Positions 1 to 11,224 of a stretch of DNA of 64,000 bases are shown here, piece after piece. The position numbers were made by a program, and so were the translations under genes. Position 1 is the stretch's first letter, and each line of letters begins with the position of its first letter. The notes beneath the pieces are model-generated. The model was given only the letters and a program-made list of their open reading frames with translations, did no database searches and had not been told where the DNA came from. Source of the DNA: Nectonema munidae (Eukaryota; Nematomorpha; Nectonematoida; Nectonematidae); contig JAUIRK010000885.1 in assembly GCA_030549495.1 (NCBI GenBank), positions 1,054,001-1,118,000 of the forward strand, in the 5' to 3' direction.

Positions 1-12
1 ACGTGTTTGTAT

Positions 13-256
13 TAGGGTTTGCATAGGTATCGAAAATTAGGTACCGGTACCGGTACCATTAAAATGAGATGACAATGAAAAAAAGATTTTATATGAATGA
101 AGTGCAGTAAAGTTTTATGCAAAGAATTGCATAGTGAAATAAATCAATAACAACTAAGTTATTCTCGGAACCGGGAATACTTTTCGGTTCCGAGACGGTT
201 CCCAAATTTTTAGAACCGGGAACGTCCCGGTATTTCAGAACCGGGAGCAAACCCTA
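13..256. mobile_element. hAT-type MITE with short terminal inverted repeats
   Basis: The left end reads TAGGGTTTGC and the right end is its exact reverse complement, GCAAACCCTA. Both sub-ends are full of CCGG/GGTACC motifs (ACCGGTACC, AACCGGGA) that could pair with each other. Flanking 8-mers are GTTTGTAT and GTTTGAAC, five matches of eight, which suggests a worn 8-bp hAT target duplication. No coding capacity is seen. The family is inferred from end sequence and duplication length only. Confidence 0.6.
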
Positions 257-519
257 GTTTGAACTAGAAAATATTGATTTTAACTCATACAGCCCATCAA
301 CGGAAGTCATTGCAGAAAAAAACGATTATTTTGATTCAATGATGTAAGATATGCGTAGATAAGATGCTTTGTTTTTTTTTATCCCTTTCCTTTATACATT
401 GTTTGATTAATTCATTTATTGTTCGGTTCTCATATATAATGAATCATATACTTCTTTTTATTTAGACATAAATTTGTATTTACTATATTATTTGACCAAA
501 TAAATGTCGAGAAAGATAT

Positions 520-2250
520 ACAAGAAATAGAGCAACAATTGATTACACTTTGTGAAAAGAAGATGTTGAGTCTGCAGATATTGTGGTGATTCCACCTGAT
601 ACAGAAGAATTGACAGACAATGAAGATATTGATGACAACTGTACTAAAGGTGTTGGTGTTGTGGAATTTACGGATTTCTTGAACTGCATGCCGTTGGTCC
701 GGTTGCCAATGATTTGAAAAAGAATGCAACTAGTTATGAAAGTTCAATAGAAACAAATGATGCTACTGAATCACAAACTAACACAAGAAACCAAAAACTG
801 AGAAAGAAAACAGAGCTTTGTGATTCAGTGTACCAAGATGGGAATATAAGGTGGCAGAATATACAAAAGTCCACAAAAGAAATAAATTGTACGAAGATAA
901 TATGAGAAGAGTGAAAGAACAACTACTGATATGTTCAATTCCAGTTGAAAATTTTGAAGAAATATTTTCCAAAGAAATGTTCGAACTCATAATCAAAGAA
1001 ACTGTTCGTTATGCCACAGTATATAAGAACAAACCTAACACGACAGTAAACTCATATGACATAAAATTATTTATTGGAGTGTAACTATTTTCTGGGTACC
1101 ACAAATTACCTTCAGAAACGAACTACTGGTCAAATGATGAAGACTTAGGCATACAACTTGTGAATGAGGCAATGACAAAATCGAAATTGATAACAAAAAT
1201 GATAAAGGTTTCAAAATAAGAGAACTGATTATAGATCATGAAGTTTGGCATCTTTGAGGAACATCTCGCTGTAGATGAAATGATAGGCAAGTATTTTGGA
1301 CATCATGCCCTGAAGCATCATGAGATTCATCATAATTCATTAGAGGCAAACCAATTGGATTTGTATAAACTTTGGGCACTATGTGGGCTCTTGGGCTACT
1401 GTTATAACTTTCACCTTTATTGTTTCAAAAGCTTTACTGATGATGAAAGTGACAATTTATTACTTGAATCAAAAGTTGTACTAATATGCTAGATGTTGTA
1501 AAGCAACCTCAATCGCATAGTGTATTTTTTGCAACTGGAACAGTGCGAGAAATTAGACTGAATAAGTGTCTCTAAAAGACTCAAATAAATTGAAAAAGCA
1601 AAAGAGAGGAACATACGACTACTGATTCGCTACTAATGAAGAAATTCTTTTTTGTAAAATGCATTGATAATACATGTGTTTGTGTAACAGTTGGAAATAA
1701 TTATGACATAGTGGAACTTTTACAAAATGTGCAACGTTGGTTGAAAGAAAAGAAAGCAAAATGTTTGGTTCCTCAACCTAATGTATTAAAAAACTACTGT
1801 AGTTTTATGGGCCGTTTTAATAAATACGATTGACTCGTCAGTGAATTTGCAACAGCAATCAGAAGTAAGAAATGGTATTCGCCACTTTTCACTCGCATTC
1901 TAGACATGGCAGTGGTGAATTCATTTATTATATACAAATTAATTCACTCTGAAGACAAAGAAAGTGATGTCTGTAAAGATTTGCCTTCATTTCAAAGAGA
2001 CATATGCAGGTCTTACTTGAGATTTGCCACTAACAGAGTACTACCTGGTAAAAAACGATCATTTCCAGGACTTTCGTCCAATCCTTTGGATGTTTTTCCA
2101 TAGAACATATCGTTATGAAGCGAGCTGAACAACGAAGATGTGAAAACAAGCTATTTATTACTGCTAGGCCGAGGACATAGTGTTCTAGCTGCGATATTAC
2201 ATTATGTGTTGACTGCCTCTCTTCATACCATAGCAAAAACAGCTAAAGTA
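520..2250 (+). pseudogene. Degraded piggyBac transposase (copy 1)
   Basis: The pieces follow the order of a PGBD-like piggyBac transposase, a TTAA-specific DDE enzyme. An acidic N-terminal stretch (VIPPDTEELTDNEDI, near 585-635) comes first, followed by a region with SGYHKLPSETNYW near 1090. The first catalytic Asp sits in HLAVDEMIGKYFG (about 1262-1300), then NQLDLYKLWALCG, ATGTVRE near 1533, and LDMAVVNSFIIYK (about 1903-1940), which holds the third catalytic Asp. A cysteine-rich C-terminal finger with C-x2-C-x4-C-x2-C spacing (2181-2220) ends the protein. At about 1531 SVFF is joined directly to ATGTVRE, so the usual DNFFTS stretch with the second catalytic Asp is missing. There are several frameshifts, and an in-frame TAG lies just before the first finger cysteine pair at 2178-2180. 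TTAA-flanked ends were not located. Confidence 0.85.
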
Positions 2251-2339
2251 ATCCCACTCATAGAAACGAGTAAAAAACTTTATGTAATGCTTATATTAAA
2301 CAAATATATTGCACGGTTTACCTCACTATCTTGAGTTTC

Positions 2340-5300
2340 CTCTCGTATAAGAGCTTTTTTGAATATAAAGTATTTTGATACCACTGATCTCATATGAGAT
2401 CACCTTGTATTTCACATATTTTTTAATATAAAATAATTTTGATTATTACAATGCGTTTGCCATGCAAATTTATAGTAGGATTCAGAAAAATACGGAAAAA
2501 AATTAAAAACTTCAAATTATGTGAGCTAATGGGTAAATCGTTCTGAAAATTTTTTTTTTGTTGTTTCCGAACCGAACCGCAATAAAATGTAAATTTTTAA
2601 CCCCTGTCCAACCCTTTAATTAGGATTTTCGGTGCCCAAAATAACAGACCCAAATTTTGCCGTTGTGGTGTTTGTCAGAAGCAATTTTATTTCATCACCA
2701 CTATTAAATATATCATACAAATGTACATATACGTGTATGTAGTGTTTATTTTCATTTTACTAATGAACTTTAAGCTGACAGTTGGGCTTTTTATACATGT
2801 CCTTCTCCAAAAATACATGATGAGTAAATGATATCTTTCTTACGCTTTGATTCCTTCTAGGCAATTTATTCATTCACATACACTACATATTAATATTTAA
2901 GAAAGAGTTTCTTTTGATAATAAAATTAACTTTGAGCATTCGTGACTAAATTAATAATTGAATAAAGAAACAATAAAAATCAGTAATAATCGTAAAACGT
3001 ATTAAAAATGAAATACTACTGATATCAGAATAAACTTTAAATTTTTAAGCCGTGTTTGATTCATTAATTAAGATTTTAAGTTCCTAATATTGTACTATGT
3101 GTTCTTAAAATATTTTTGGATTTTTTATTGGCTGCTATCGCAAACAAAAAAAGCGGGACAGATGATGGGGTGGTGACAATTTCAAGATCCTACGCTCTCC
3201 CATCATTACGCCTTCTGCTGAGTAATTTGCCTCTGTCATTGTAGAACATCTAACCAAAATTTATGAATATTAAAATGAAACGTACATAGTGAGAGGAGAG
3301 ACTTTGGTGATATCAAAAACTTGTCTAGGATTGAGATAGGAGTAAAACTTATTGATCAACTTTCTTCCCTTTGTACCCCCACTTCTTGGATTCACAAGGA
3401 CTAAGAGAGGAGTTATTGAGTTATTGGAATTCAAAGATTTTATGAAAAAGTTTTTGGATATGTCTGTCTGAAATTACAAAATAAAATTCAAATAATTGTG
3501 AAGAAATCAAAAAGTTATTAAAGATTTAATAAAAAAAAAAGTGGAAAATGAAATAAATAATCACTTTCACTTACATATGTGTCGTATTGAATAAAACTTT
3601 TGCGAGATTCAACACAAGACATTGAGTTATCGAAAACTAGTATCTAATCAACCTTCCTCACGCGACCTTTTGTATTTCATATTTCTTACTTATGTATTGG
3701 TTTCAATCAAGTCTTGTCTCTACACGATAATCTATTGAACTCTATACTTTCAGCAAGAAAACTTCTTAACAATCAAAGCCTTTTCCCTTAAAACCCAAAT
3801 TTATTCAAACATCCTGAACCTTACTTATATCTTTCTAATCGATATCAGTTATCTGGAGACTTAGCCAGTTTGCGAACACTTATAACAGATATCTCTTCCA
3901 ACGGTTAGTTACATTTCTCTGTTTTATTGGCAAGATCAATATATTATTAAGAACTACAGACATTAAATGGTATGCAAATCTTAAAATGAAAATTTCTGTC
4001 TAAAAAAATCAAAATAGAATATTCATAATATTTAAAGTTATTATTGAGTCGAGGAAAGTTTCTTTGAAGAAAGTTAGTGAGTGAAAGAATTTTGTTACAG
4101 AAAAATATTTAGCTATTTATAGACATCTTTAATAAACTTAAAAAAAATCTAAATCTATATGAAATTTTGCTTCCAAAATATGGAATTATTAAATATTATT
4201 TTACTTTTGTTAGGAAATGGATGTCAAAAGGGTAAGAATTGGTTTGTGATTCATTTACTGATGTTCTTATATAATCGTTTTACGCTAGGATATCTTATTA
4301 ATGTATCTTATCAGAAGCACACCCAAACATTGAATTTTAAAACTTAAAATATTAAGAAATTTCCAATTCAAATTTCTTGCATTTTCTATTTTTTAGACCC
4401 GTTTAAAACACGCCTGTTGAACAATTTTGAGCTGCAGGCTACTTTGAAGTCTACCTAAGGTTTAGCGGGCCACAATAAAATTTGGTTCTATCAAAATTTT
4501 AAAAGCATAGTAGTGAATTGTAAATACATAAATCTCAAGATACATGGATGAAAAATATAATTTTTTAATTACGCGCAGATATCTTGCACAATCTTTAACA
4601 CTTATTTTTAATTTAACTAAAACTTTTATGTTTAAAGTAAAGGTGTGAAAACTTCACGGAAAATACTTTTAAATAAAAATTTTTAACTTTAAAATGCAGA
4701 GAGAGCTAGATAAAGAAGGATAGCGACGGCGCGCGCGTTTTCAAGCACTTGTTTTAAAACAAATGAAAAATAAACTTGAGAAAGATAAGATTGACAAATG
4801 CTCATTCCCTCTCATTTTTTTTCAACTTTTTTGTTTTGTAAATAAGGAAATAAAAAGTAAAACTTTTATTCAAAATAATTTCTATCAATATTAATTTTCG
4901 AACACTGTTTCTTATTGTGTGTTTTTTAAATTTGTGTTTTGCATATTTTTTAACTTATGCAAAGATTAACATTCTTATTTTAATTTATAAATAATAAAGT
5001 TGCTATTTAGATAAAAAAGATAAATAAATATAGGTAAAAAAATTAAAAAATTAAACTAAACTCTTGTATCTTAAATGCCCTCTGAAAAAAGTCATTTATC
5101 ACTTCCGCCAAAATTTGACAACTACGTTTGTCTCTGATTTAGCTCGGGTCAGGTTTTGCTTTAAAAATCTTTTGTTGAAATTGACCATAGAATTAAAAAA
5201 ATACGATAATCAATTGTCAGATTATTCAAATAAGGGAATTAGAAAATAAAAATAAATATTAAAATTAGTCTAAGAATCAATAATAATTATTCAATTAAAG

Positions 5301-6240
5301 GTCTAAAGTATCATTTTATAGTTTTTTCATTTGCTGAAATAGAAATAAAGGTTACAACCCTTTATTAGCACATTTATCTATATTTTCATTTTCTTATCTT
5401 GTTCATTTTAAATATACAACTCATTCCTATTCCTTTTAACTTTTTTTCAATAAAATCAATCAATCAAGAGAATTCAAAAATATTTAAAACTTGGAAAATT
5501 TATTAGGTTGTATGTGTAAGAAGGTTTTTTAAAATTACTACGCGTGATAACAACTCTCTAATGTTGGTTTATTACCTTGGAGTCAAAACTTTAGATCTAA
5601 TCTTGTTGTAGCCATTGTATTAAATAAGGAAGATAGAGATAATTATCTCAACAATCAAGAATAAAACTATTATAATTAGTAGATTGGTGAAGACTAATCA
5701 TCATGTGAAAGACTATGCGGTGAAAAATAAAAGTAATGCTATTTCGCAAGATTATTCCTGTGCGTTTTATATATAATATAAGTAAAATATTTAAAATGAA
5801 TGGTCCTCTAAATTTTTACGCATATAAATGAAATTTTTATGTATGCATTCGATGGACAGTTTTATGGGTTGTCGAGGCAAAATATCATTTTTTCACCATA
5901 TAATTAAAAGGGATCCCTAGAGGGAAAGGCATATAGGTAATTTGCCCTCCCTGGAAACCTTTCTATAATAATAATTACTATTGAAAAACTTATATAATTA
6001 AATTTTTGCAGTTTTTAATTTTAGATAGATTTTTAAATTATTTTTCAACGTACTCTTCTGGATAAACCATACATGTTAAAAAAAATTTCAATAATCACGA
6101 ACTTCGTTTTTTGTCTTTTTTGTTGACCAGACACCTTTTTATGAAAGATATTAACTATTTTTATAATAAAATTTTTATTCTTTGCCCTAGAGACTAAATA
6201 AATTTCATCGGAATCCCATCGTGATAATAAACGTAAATGT
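2340..6240. other. AT-rich non-coding stretch, probably intron or intergenic
   Basis: Apart from the SINE head at about 3600-3665 I see no gene. Open frames here are short and have no recognisable motifs. A small CG-rich island (GCGACGGCGCGCGCG, about 4724-4738) is the only compositional outlier. If the diacylglycerol kinase gene continues leftward this is intronic, and its catalytic exons (GGDGT-type motif) were searched for by eye and not found. Confidence 0.5.
3600..3665 (-). repeat. tRNA-headed SINE copy 1 (partial)
   Basis: The plus-strand text GAGTTATCGAAAACTAGTA then CTAATCAACCTTCCTCACG matches the head of the SINE at 53508-53665 (AGTTATCGAAA, CTAGCCAACCTTACTCACG). The SINE therefore reads on the minus strand. 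Only the 5' head is recognisable, and its B box is worn. Confidence 0.6.
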
Positions 6241-6248
6241 ACCGTGGG

Positions 6249-6510
6249 CAGTGGCGTAACCATGAGAATTGCCGCTTGGGGCGGGTCATAAATTTGACGC
6301 CCCTTTTTATTTAAAAAAATTGGTTTTTCAGGTCTCAGATTTGTTGTGTATGCATTTTTTTTGTGTCTGTCAAATGAAAACCTCTTATAACACAAACTGT
6401 TATAAAGATCTTACCATCATATTGATTGCAATATATGAGTGATTTCAAAATATGCCGCCCCTAAAAATGTGCTGCCCGGGGCGGACGGCCCCCACCTAGT
6501 TACGCCACTG
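6249..6510. mobile_element. hAT MITE, GTGGCGTAAC family, short copy
   Basis: Ends are CAGTGGCGTAAC at the left and GTTACGCCACTG at the right, a perfect 12-bp inverted repeat. Flanks are ACCGTGGG and ACCGTATA, a worn 8-bp duplication. The interior matches the longer copy at 39412-39872 in inverted orientation, including TATATTGCAATCAATATGA-like and TTATAACACAAACTG segments. It sits in the intron after the kinase exon that ends at 6573. Confidence 0.85.
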
Positions 6511-6572
6511 ACCGTATAAAAATAATCGATTTAAATATACTAAATCAGAGCAAATACAATTTTTTATCTTAC

Positions 6573-6821
6573 TAATGACTTTCTTTTCTTGAATAAAGAC
6601 TTTTTTCTCTTTGTGTTCTTCTTTGTTATCGTGTTAGGTTTAATGGAGAGGGAGACGGAATAAGAAGGTGTGGAGCTCTTCTTTATAAGCCAAGTGGGTG
6701 GAAGTATCAACGAAGCAAAAATACCATATGAACACGACTCCTCAGATTTTTCTGAAGAAAAGCAGCATGCCTTGTTGTGAAACGTAGTTTGACACCATAT
6801 ACATGATACTGCTATTATTTC
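6573..6821 (-). CDS. DGKZ-like: Diacylglycerol kinase (zeta/iota type), exon with end of second C1 finger and linker
   Basis: This exon of 249 bp (83 codons, phase 0 at both sides) has acceptor TTTTTTAG before GAA and donor GTAAGA. It starts EIIAVSCIWCQTTFHNKACC, the C-x2-C-x4-H-x2-C half of the second C1 domain. It then carries CSYGIFASLILPPTWLIKK, which matches the CSLGVHAAVVIPPTWI segment that follows the C1 pair in human type IV diacylglycerol kinases (recalled, not searched). The rest is basic (KKNTKRKKSLFKKRKSL), in the place where the zeta and iota enzymes have their Lys-rich MARCKS-like region. The family phosphorylates diacylglycerol to phosphatidic acid at membranes and the nucleus. 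The catalytic part is expected downstream, beyond position 1. Frame and splice sites are intact, so this looks like a live host exon. Confidence 0.88.
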
Positions 6822-7840
6822 CTAAAAAATTTTAAAACAATCATAATTCTGACTTATTCTTTTACTTATTTTAAAATCATTGAGAAGATAATTTCACTAA
6901 AGACATCATACAAATAATGTTTTATAGTAAGAAACTTAGTCCCATAGCCTCGATTAAGGGAAATGGATTAGGTGCATGATGAATCGAAATTGATGTGAAA
7001 AAAAATTAACGCTAGTGTTCTTTATTCCTTATATATAATAATCTACTTTGTCCACAGGGAAAAAGTAATAATAAAAAATAAAGGTTTAACAAATAGTCGT
7101 AAAGAGTTATTTTTTTAAATGAAACACCAAATTATTTTTAGAAATATACTAATTTATGAAAATAAGCTAGCCGGATATTATAATGAAATTTATTGATTAG
7201 GCGATAAAATTGTGGCGCAGTCTTAATGATAATAATAGAGGATATGCTTATTTCCCAAGACATTTCAACTCCAAGGTGTTACGTACCAAATGTTAAGAAA
7301 ATTGTTATCGGATAAAAAAATTTTAATTTCTACATAAATAGATATTTTAAAATTTTTGAAAGTCATATCTTTGAGAAAATATTAGAAAATTCATGATAAT
7401 GAAATTTCGCAGATTGGTCATTTGTTCTGCATCGTTTGATCCAATTTCTATTTCATCTTAAATAGTTACAAAATATTTAAGAAAAAATGTAATATAAAAC
7501 TTATCTCAATCCTTGTATGATCGATGATGTCTTGATTTTGATATCGCCTCATTGAGACAATTCCTACAGATCTCGAGAAAAGAAATATTTTATATATGTG
7601 CTCACATATTGGAAAGATTTTTAATAGATTTAAAAAAATAGTGACAGACAATAAATGAAATGGTTTCGAAACTTTCTCTGAATAAATAAATTTGCTAATG
7701 TAGAATTATTCCAAATTTAAAAAATAAAAACAGTAGCTATCTGGCAAAAACAAACAATATCTATACGGTGTAAAGAATATAGCAAGTTAAATTGAATAAC
7801 ATCAGTAAAAAATATAAAAGTTTTATAAAAATTAGGATAC

Positions 7841-8074
7841 CTTATTTTGAAGCTTAAACTTTGGATTTATAGATTTTTTGCAATGATCACACCTAGATTC
7901 AAGCTTTCTAAATTTTATCCAATGATGTTTGCAAGTTAAGGAAGCTTGATTTTCAAATTGACATTCCTCGATGAAAGTTTCTTTGCAGCAAACTTCCAAT
8001 CTTTGAAGATAATTCATACACGCGTCGTGAACGATGATTTTGCAAATTATGCATTTCTTTTTGAAAGTATATTT
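7841..8074 (-). CDS. DGKZ-like: Diacylglycerol kinase (zeta/iota type), exon joining the two C1 fingers
   Basis: This 234-bp exon (78 codons, phase 0 both sides) has acceptor TTTTTAATAG before AAATATACT and donor AAG/GTATCC. It encodes KKKCIICKIIVHDACMNYL, which corresponds to RRKCAACKIVVHTPCIEQL of the first C1 domain in mammalian DGK zeta. It continues to CKHHWIKFRKLESRCDHCKK, which has the HHW-x9-C-x2-C spacing of the start of the second C1 domain. The two zinc-binding halves are completed by the neighbouring exons at 10384-10470 and 6573-6821. C1 domains of this class bind lipid or protein partners rather than classical phorbol ester. No stop or frameshift is present across the 78 codons. 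Confidence 0.9.
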
Positions 8075-8099
8075 CTATTAAAAATGTAATACTCTTAGA

Positions 8100-8840
8100 A
8101 TGATATAAGATTTTTATTTTTGGGTAATGACTTTCTACTGGAGCATTTTGGCACTTGTTTACTCCCACACATTTAAAAATAACTAAATAACCAACTTTCT
8201 AACTCACTATCAAACTCTCACAGATTTAGTCGCTATCAAGATAATTTTATAATTTAAATTCATTTTGACGATCTTTTTCCTTTGGCGTGAAAACGAGAGT
8301 CTTATAGATGATGAAGTAGAACATTTTTCTAATTGAACTATGAACATCAAGAATGATTGCATGGAGAAAACAACTTTTGAATTTGGATTGAATAAAAACC
8401 TGTCAAAAAGTAGAATGGTTAATTCAATAATAGTAATATTTTTTTTCATGAAAATCAATCAAATTGTCAAAAAAGTGATTTAAAAAAGATACTTACGTGA
8501 AAAATTAATTTTTTATCAATGATATTTAAAACTAGCTAGTTTCAATCTTAATTTTCCAACACTCTACCAATGAAAAAGGGTAAAAGAAACAACTAATTGG
8601 AATGTAAAACTTGCACAAATTTGTGCAAAAATGGAATTTTTGTTCACACATAGTGTATTCGTATCGGTCCACGTAACCACGACTAATCATATGGCAGAAA
8701 TTCAGTGTTATTATCTGCGTTTTGAAATAAAAGACATTTTTTGCCATTGTAAAACTTTCCGTTCCATGCCTTCAAAAGTTTCTTTAGAAAAAAGTCTGAG
8801 TTCATTAAATTAATAAAAAATCAAAATTTAACTATAAAAG
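8100..8840. other. Intron sequence, no gene seen
   Basis: This lies between two kinase exons on the minus strand. Open frames on both strands here lack motifs. A donor-like GTAAGT occurs on the minus strand near 8495, but all three frames before it contain stops. Confidence 0.5.
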
Positions 8841-8841
8841 C

Positions 8842-9042
8842 AACTTAACCTGAATTATTCTAGATATAAAACAATTATTCAAAAATGTAAGGATGAAGAT
8901 GAACGTTTAACGTCTACAAAAAAACATGGAGGACACAAAAAAACTATTCTCACAGCTGAAAAACTTGTGTATTTAGAATATTTAATCGAATCTAATCCTT
9001 TATATACTTTAGAATTAACTTTAGAATTAACTTTTTCTGATA
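8842..9042 (+). pseudogene. Tc1/IS630-like transposase fragment
   Basis: The frame reads YKTIIQKCKDEDERLT, then KKHGGHKKTILTAEKL and YLIESNPLYTLELT. This resembles the linker and second helix-turn-helix of Tc1/mariner-IS630 transposases (a GG-x-RK-x-LT-x-EQ then a 'NPxxTLEEL' pattern). It stops at a TAG near 9046 and no DDE part follows. It is an isolated fragment in a kinase intron. The assignment rests on about 60 residues. Confidence 0.5.
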
Positions 9043-9168
9043 AATAGATAATTCTCAAAATTATCTCCTACATGCTAATAAAAAAATTTTGTAACTAATT
9101 TTTCACTAAAAATATCATTTTTTCAATTATCAAATTAATCATAATTACAAAAACATTATTTTAACATA

Positions 9169-9327
9169 GGAAAATAAGTAAAACTTTTAACAAGTTGAAA
9201 CTTTATTAATTTTGGACCACTCTGGTTTTCTTCAGATAAATAAACAAATGAACACGAGAAAAGATCAGAGTGGTCGAAAATTAATAAAATTTTTAACTTA
9301 TTTGAATAAAAGTTTTATTTATTTTCC
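9169..9327. repeat. Foldback repeat with ~65-bp arms
   Basis: The left arm starts GGAAAATAAGTAAAACTTTT and ends near GGACCACTCTGGTTTTCTTC. The right arm (about 9256-9327) is its imperfect reverse complement, with GATCAGAGTGGTC and ATTAATAAAATTTT and ending GTTTTATTTATTTTCC. A loop of about 20 bp separates them. This could be a small Tc1-type MITE. A TA duplication is not clean. Confidence 0.7.
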
Positions 9328-9459
9328 GATTATATCCTACAATTTTTATTCATGATGTCTCAGCAACACTTTCTTTACATTATCAAAGATGTAAACTACA
9401 AAAAAATGAAAAATTAATTAAAAAAGCACTAACTTTAATAATAAGAAGTTACTTAATTT

Positions 9460-9590
9460 GGAAAAGGACGAACTTAAAGTGAAAAAAGACGAACATAAAG
9501 TGAAAAAGGAGGAACTTAAAGTAGAAAAGGACGAACTTAAAGTAGAAAAGGAAATTGGAAAAGGATGAACTTAACGTGGAAAAAGACGAA
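9460..9590 (+). repeat. 21-bp tandem repeat encoding KDELKVE heptads
   Basis: About six copies of a 21-bp unit (GAAAAGGACGAACTTAAAGT) are in tandem. Read on the plus strand they give EKDELKVKKDEHKVKKEELK, a charged heptad likely to form a coiled coil. The frame breaks near 9547. A short relative (GACGAACTCAAAGTAAAAAA) occurs at about 39280-39300, so the repeat is part of a dispersed element rather than a purely local expansion. Confidence 0.7.
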
Positions 9591-9624
9591 TATAATATAT
9601 ATAAAAAATTATTAATAATTTACT

Positions 9625-9658
9625 TATAAGTTTTACTGAAAAAACAGTAAAACTTATA
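9625..9658. repeat. Perfect 14-bp hairpin
   Basis: TATAAGTTTTACTG, six As, then CAGTAAAACTTATA. The two arms are exact reverse complements. Confidence 0.9.
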
Positions 9659-9775
9659 TTACAATCAATAGGAAAAACTTGAAAGATATCAAATTTTATA
9701 TGAGATTTTTCTGGGGGAAGTGTGCAATACCGCCTTAGGGTTTGGGAACCCCTGCTCCATATGTTATCTCTAGTT
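9640..9775. repeat. Dispersed repeat D, copy 1
   Basis: It shares ACAATCAATA, AATTTTATATGAGATTT and CTCCATATGTTATCTCTAG with 12360-12495 in the same order and orientation. It includes TTTGGGAACCCCTG, like the ends of some hAT elements, but the similarity runs on past that motif, so it is not a clean end. Confidence 0.6.
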
Positions 9776-9851
9776 ATATAAAAAAATTAAAATTAAAGTT
9801 AGTTAAGTTTTTAAAACTAAAGGCCTCATATATTTTTTAATGAATTTACAT

Positions 9852-10172
9852 CAGGGATCGGCAAACTTTTTTTACCCATCGACCCCTTCATAGAACATTT
9901 GTCTTCACATCGACCCCCACCCCACATAGTAATGTTTCATAAAAAGATTAATCAATGTCCAACAATTAAGAGAAAAAAATACAAACCAAAAATGTTTCAT
10001 ATATCCTATACTATACAATGTCCTAAGGTATGTTTTAAAAGAAAAATGAGATTTATTTCTACTATAAAGTAAAAAAAGCATAGCACACTTTGGTAAGTTT
10101 GTCTATCTTATCGACCCCTAGAAATCTGTTATGGACCCCCAGGGTCAATATCGACCACTTTGCCGACCCCTG
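9852..10172. mobile_element. hAT MITE with exact 8-bp target duplication
   Basis: The left end is CAGGGATCGGCAAACT and the reverse complement of the right end is CAGGGGTCGGCAAAGT. The 8-bp flanks are identical: ATTTACAT at 9844-9851 and at 10173-10180. The interior holds repeated ATCGACCCC motifs near each end. It carries no coding sequence. It lies in the intron between the kinase exons at 10384 and 8074. Confidence 0.93.
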
Positions 10173-10383
10173 ATTTACATATACCTTAAAGGAACAATGG
10201 TTAATGTAACATTCGGACCGAAAAATATCATTCGTGTAAAGGTAAAAAATGTAAATAAATAACAAATGACAGTGTAACAATTACTCTCTAGAAGTAAACT
10301 AACAAAAAATTTCATTAATTCACTACATGAATCTGAGTGATTAATTGAAAATAAGTTTCACATCTAAACTGAGTTTATCTTAC

Positions 10384-10470
10384 TTCACAGTTTTGGGTGT
10401 CTGAAATGTAGCAGGCATCGCTAGAAGCGGAACCATCACACCAAACATGCTCATTCGATACAGCTAAAAT
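10384..10470 (-). CDS. DGKZ-like: Diacylglycerol kinase (zeta/iota type), exon with start of first C1 finger
   Basis: This exon of 87 bp (29 codons) is followed by donor GAA/GTAAGA and preceded by acceptor TTTTTGATTATAG. It encodes SNEHVWCDGSASSDACYI then SDTQNCE, which matches [22 protein letters not shown] at the start of the first C1 domain of DGK zeta (recalled). Joining it to the exon at 8074-7841 in phase 0 restores the finger: EHVW...C...C then KKKCIICK...H...C. A second acceptor six bases further in (ATTTTAG before CTG) would make the exon 80 bp and change the phase on its upstream side. Upstream exons were not recognised. Confidence 0.85.
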
Positions 10471-10569
10471 CTATAATCAAAAAATTAATAAGTGTAGGAA
10501 AATATTAATTTAGGGAAAAGCAATGATGAGTTTAAAGTAGTTCAGAAGAGAATATGCGCGTTGTTGATG

Positions 10570-10765
10570 ATAATGAGTAATTTACAAGCTATCCAAATCT
10601 CGATACATTTAGACGTATACTATCTTTAACGCTTTGAGCACAAGTGTACACCAGTGCCCAAATTAATAGAAATGGTCTGCTTTAAATATATAAAATTCGA
10701 TTAAAAGAGATAACATAGGATTAGTCTTAAAAATTCTGGTCATCAAAAGGTAACTTAATTAAGTC
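10570..10765. repeat. Dispersed repeat C, copy 1
   Basis: It is similar to 38110-38310 in the same orientation: shared ACCAGTG, TATATAAAATTCGAT/TATAATATTCGAT, GATTAGTCTTAAAAATT/GATTTAGTCTTCAAAATTT and GGTCATCAAAAGG/GGTCTTCAAAGGG blocks in order. The class is unknown, with no coding sign. Confidence 0.55.
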
Positions 10766-11224
10766 GAGGAAGTTTGATTTGAGATGAGACTACACTGAGA
10801 AGAAACATTGGTATCACTTTCTATTTAGATTAGTATATTTGTTTTCTGGATTAGTAAAAGATGACTTTACAACTTTATTAGGGAGACGACCAATTATGCT
10901 CTTTTCACATATATGAATAAATAATACACCAGAAGAAACATTCATTATTTTGCTCATTGTTAGAGGATGTAATCAATAAAGAACACGTTATCCACTCATG
11001 AAGATACTGACAAGGCATGATTTGAAGTACACCAAGAGAAATTCAGATATGTTAAGATATACATTTTTAAATAAAGAGTTTTGTTGATTTTTCGAGATAA
11101 CTTTACAACAAAAACTTTATTTTTGGGAAAAGTATTACGAATATTCTTCAATTAATCAATAAGCACAACATTTAAATAGTTTTTTTTTAATTTATTTAAT
11201 TTCATTTTGAAAGTTGATTTTTGG

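Noticed and set aside
6045-6395. 116-codon minus-strand open frame
   Set aside because: It runs through the left end of the MITE at 6249-6510 and into intron sequence. The residues are an accident of the repeat.
8470-8570. Possible kinase exon with donor GTAAGT on the minus strand near 8495
   Set aside because: All three frames between the nearest acceptor-like site and this donor contain stops, and no C1 or kinase motif is present.
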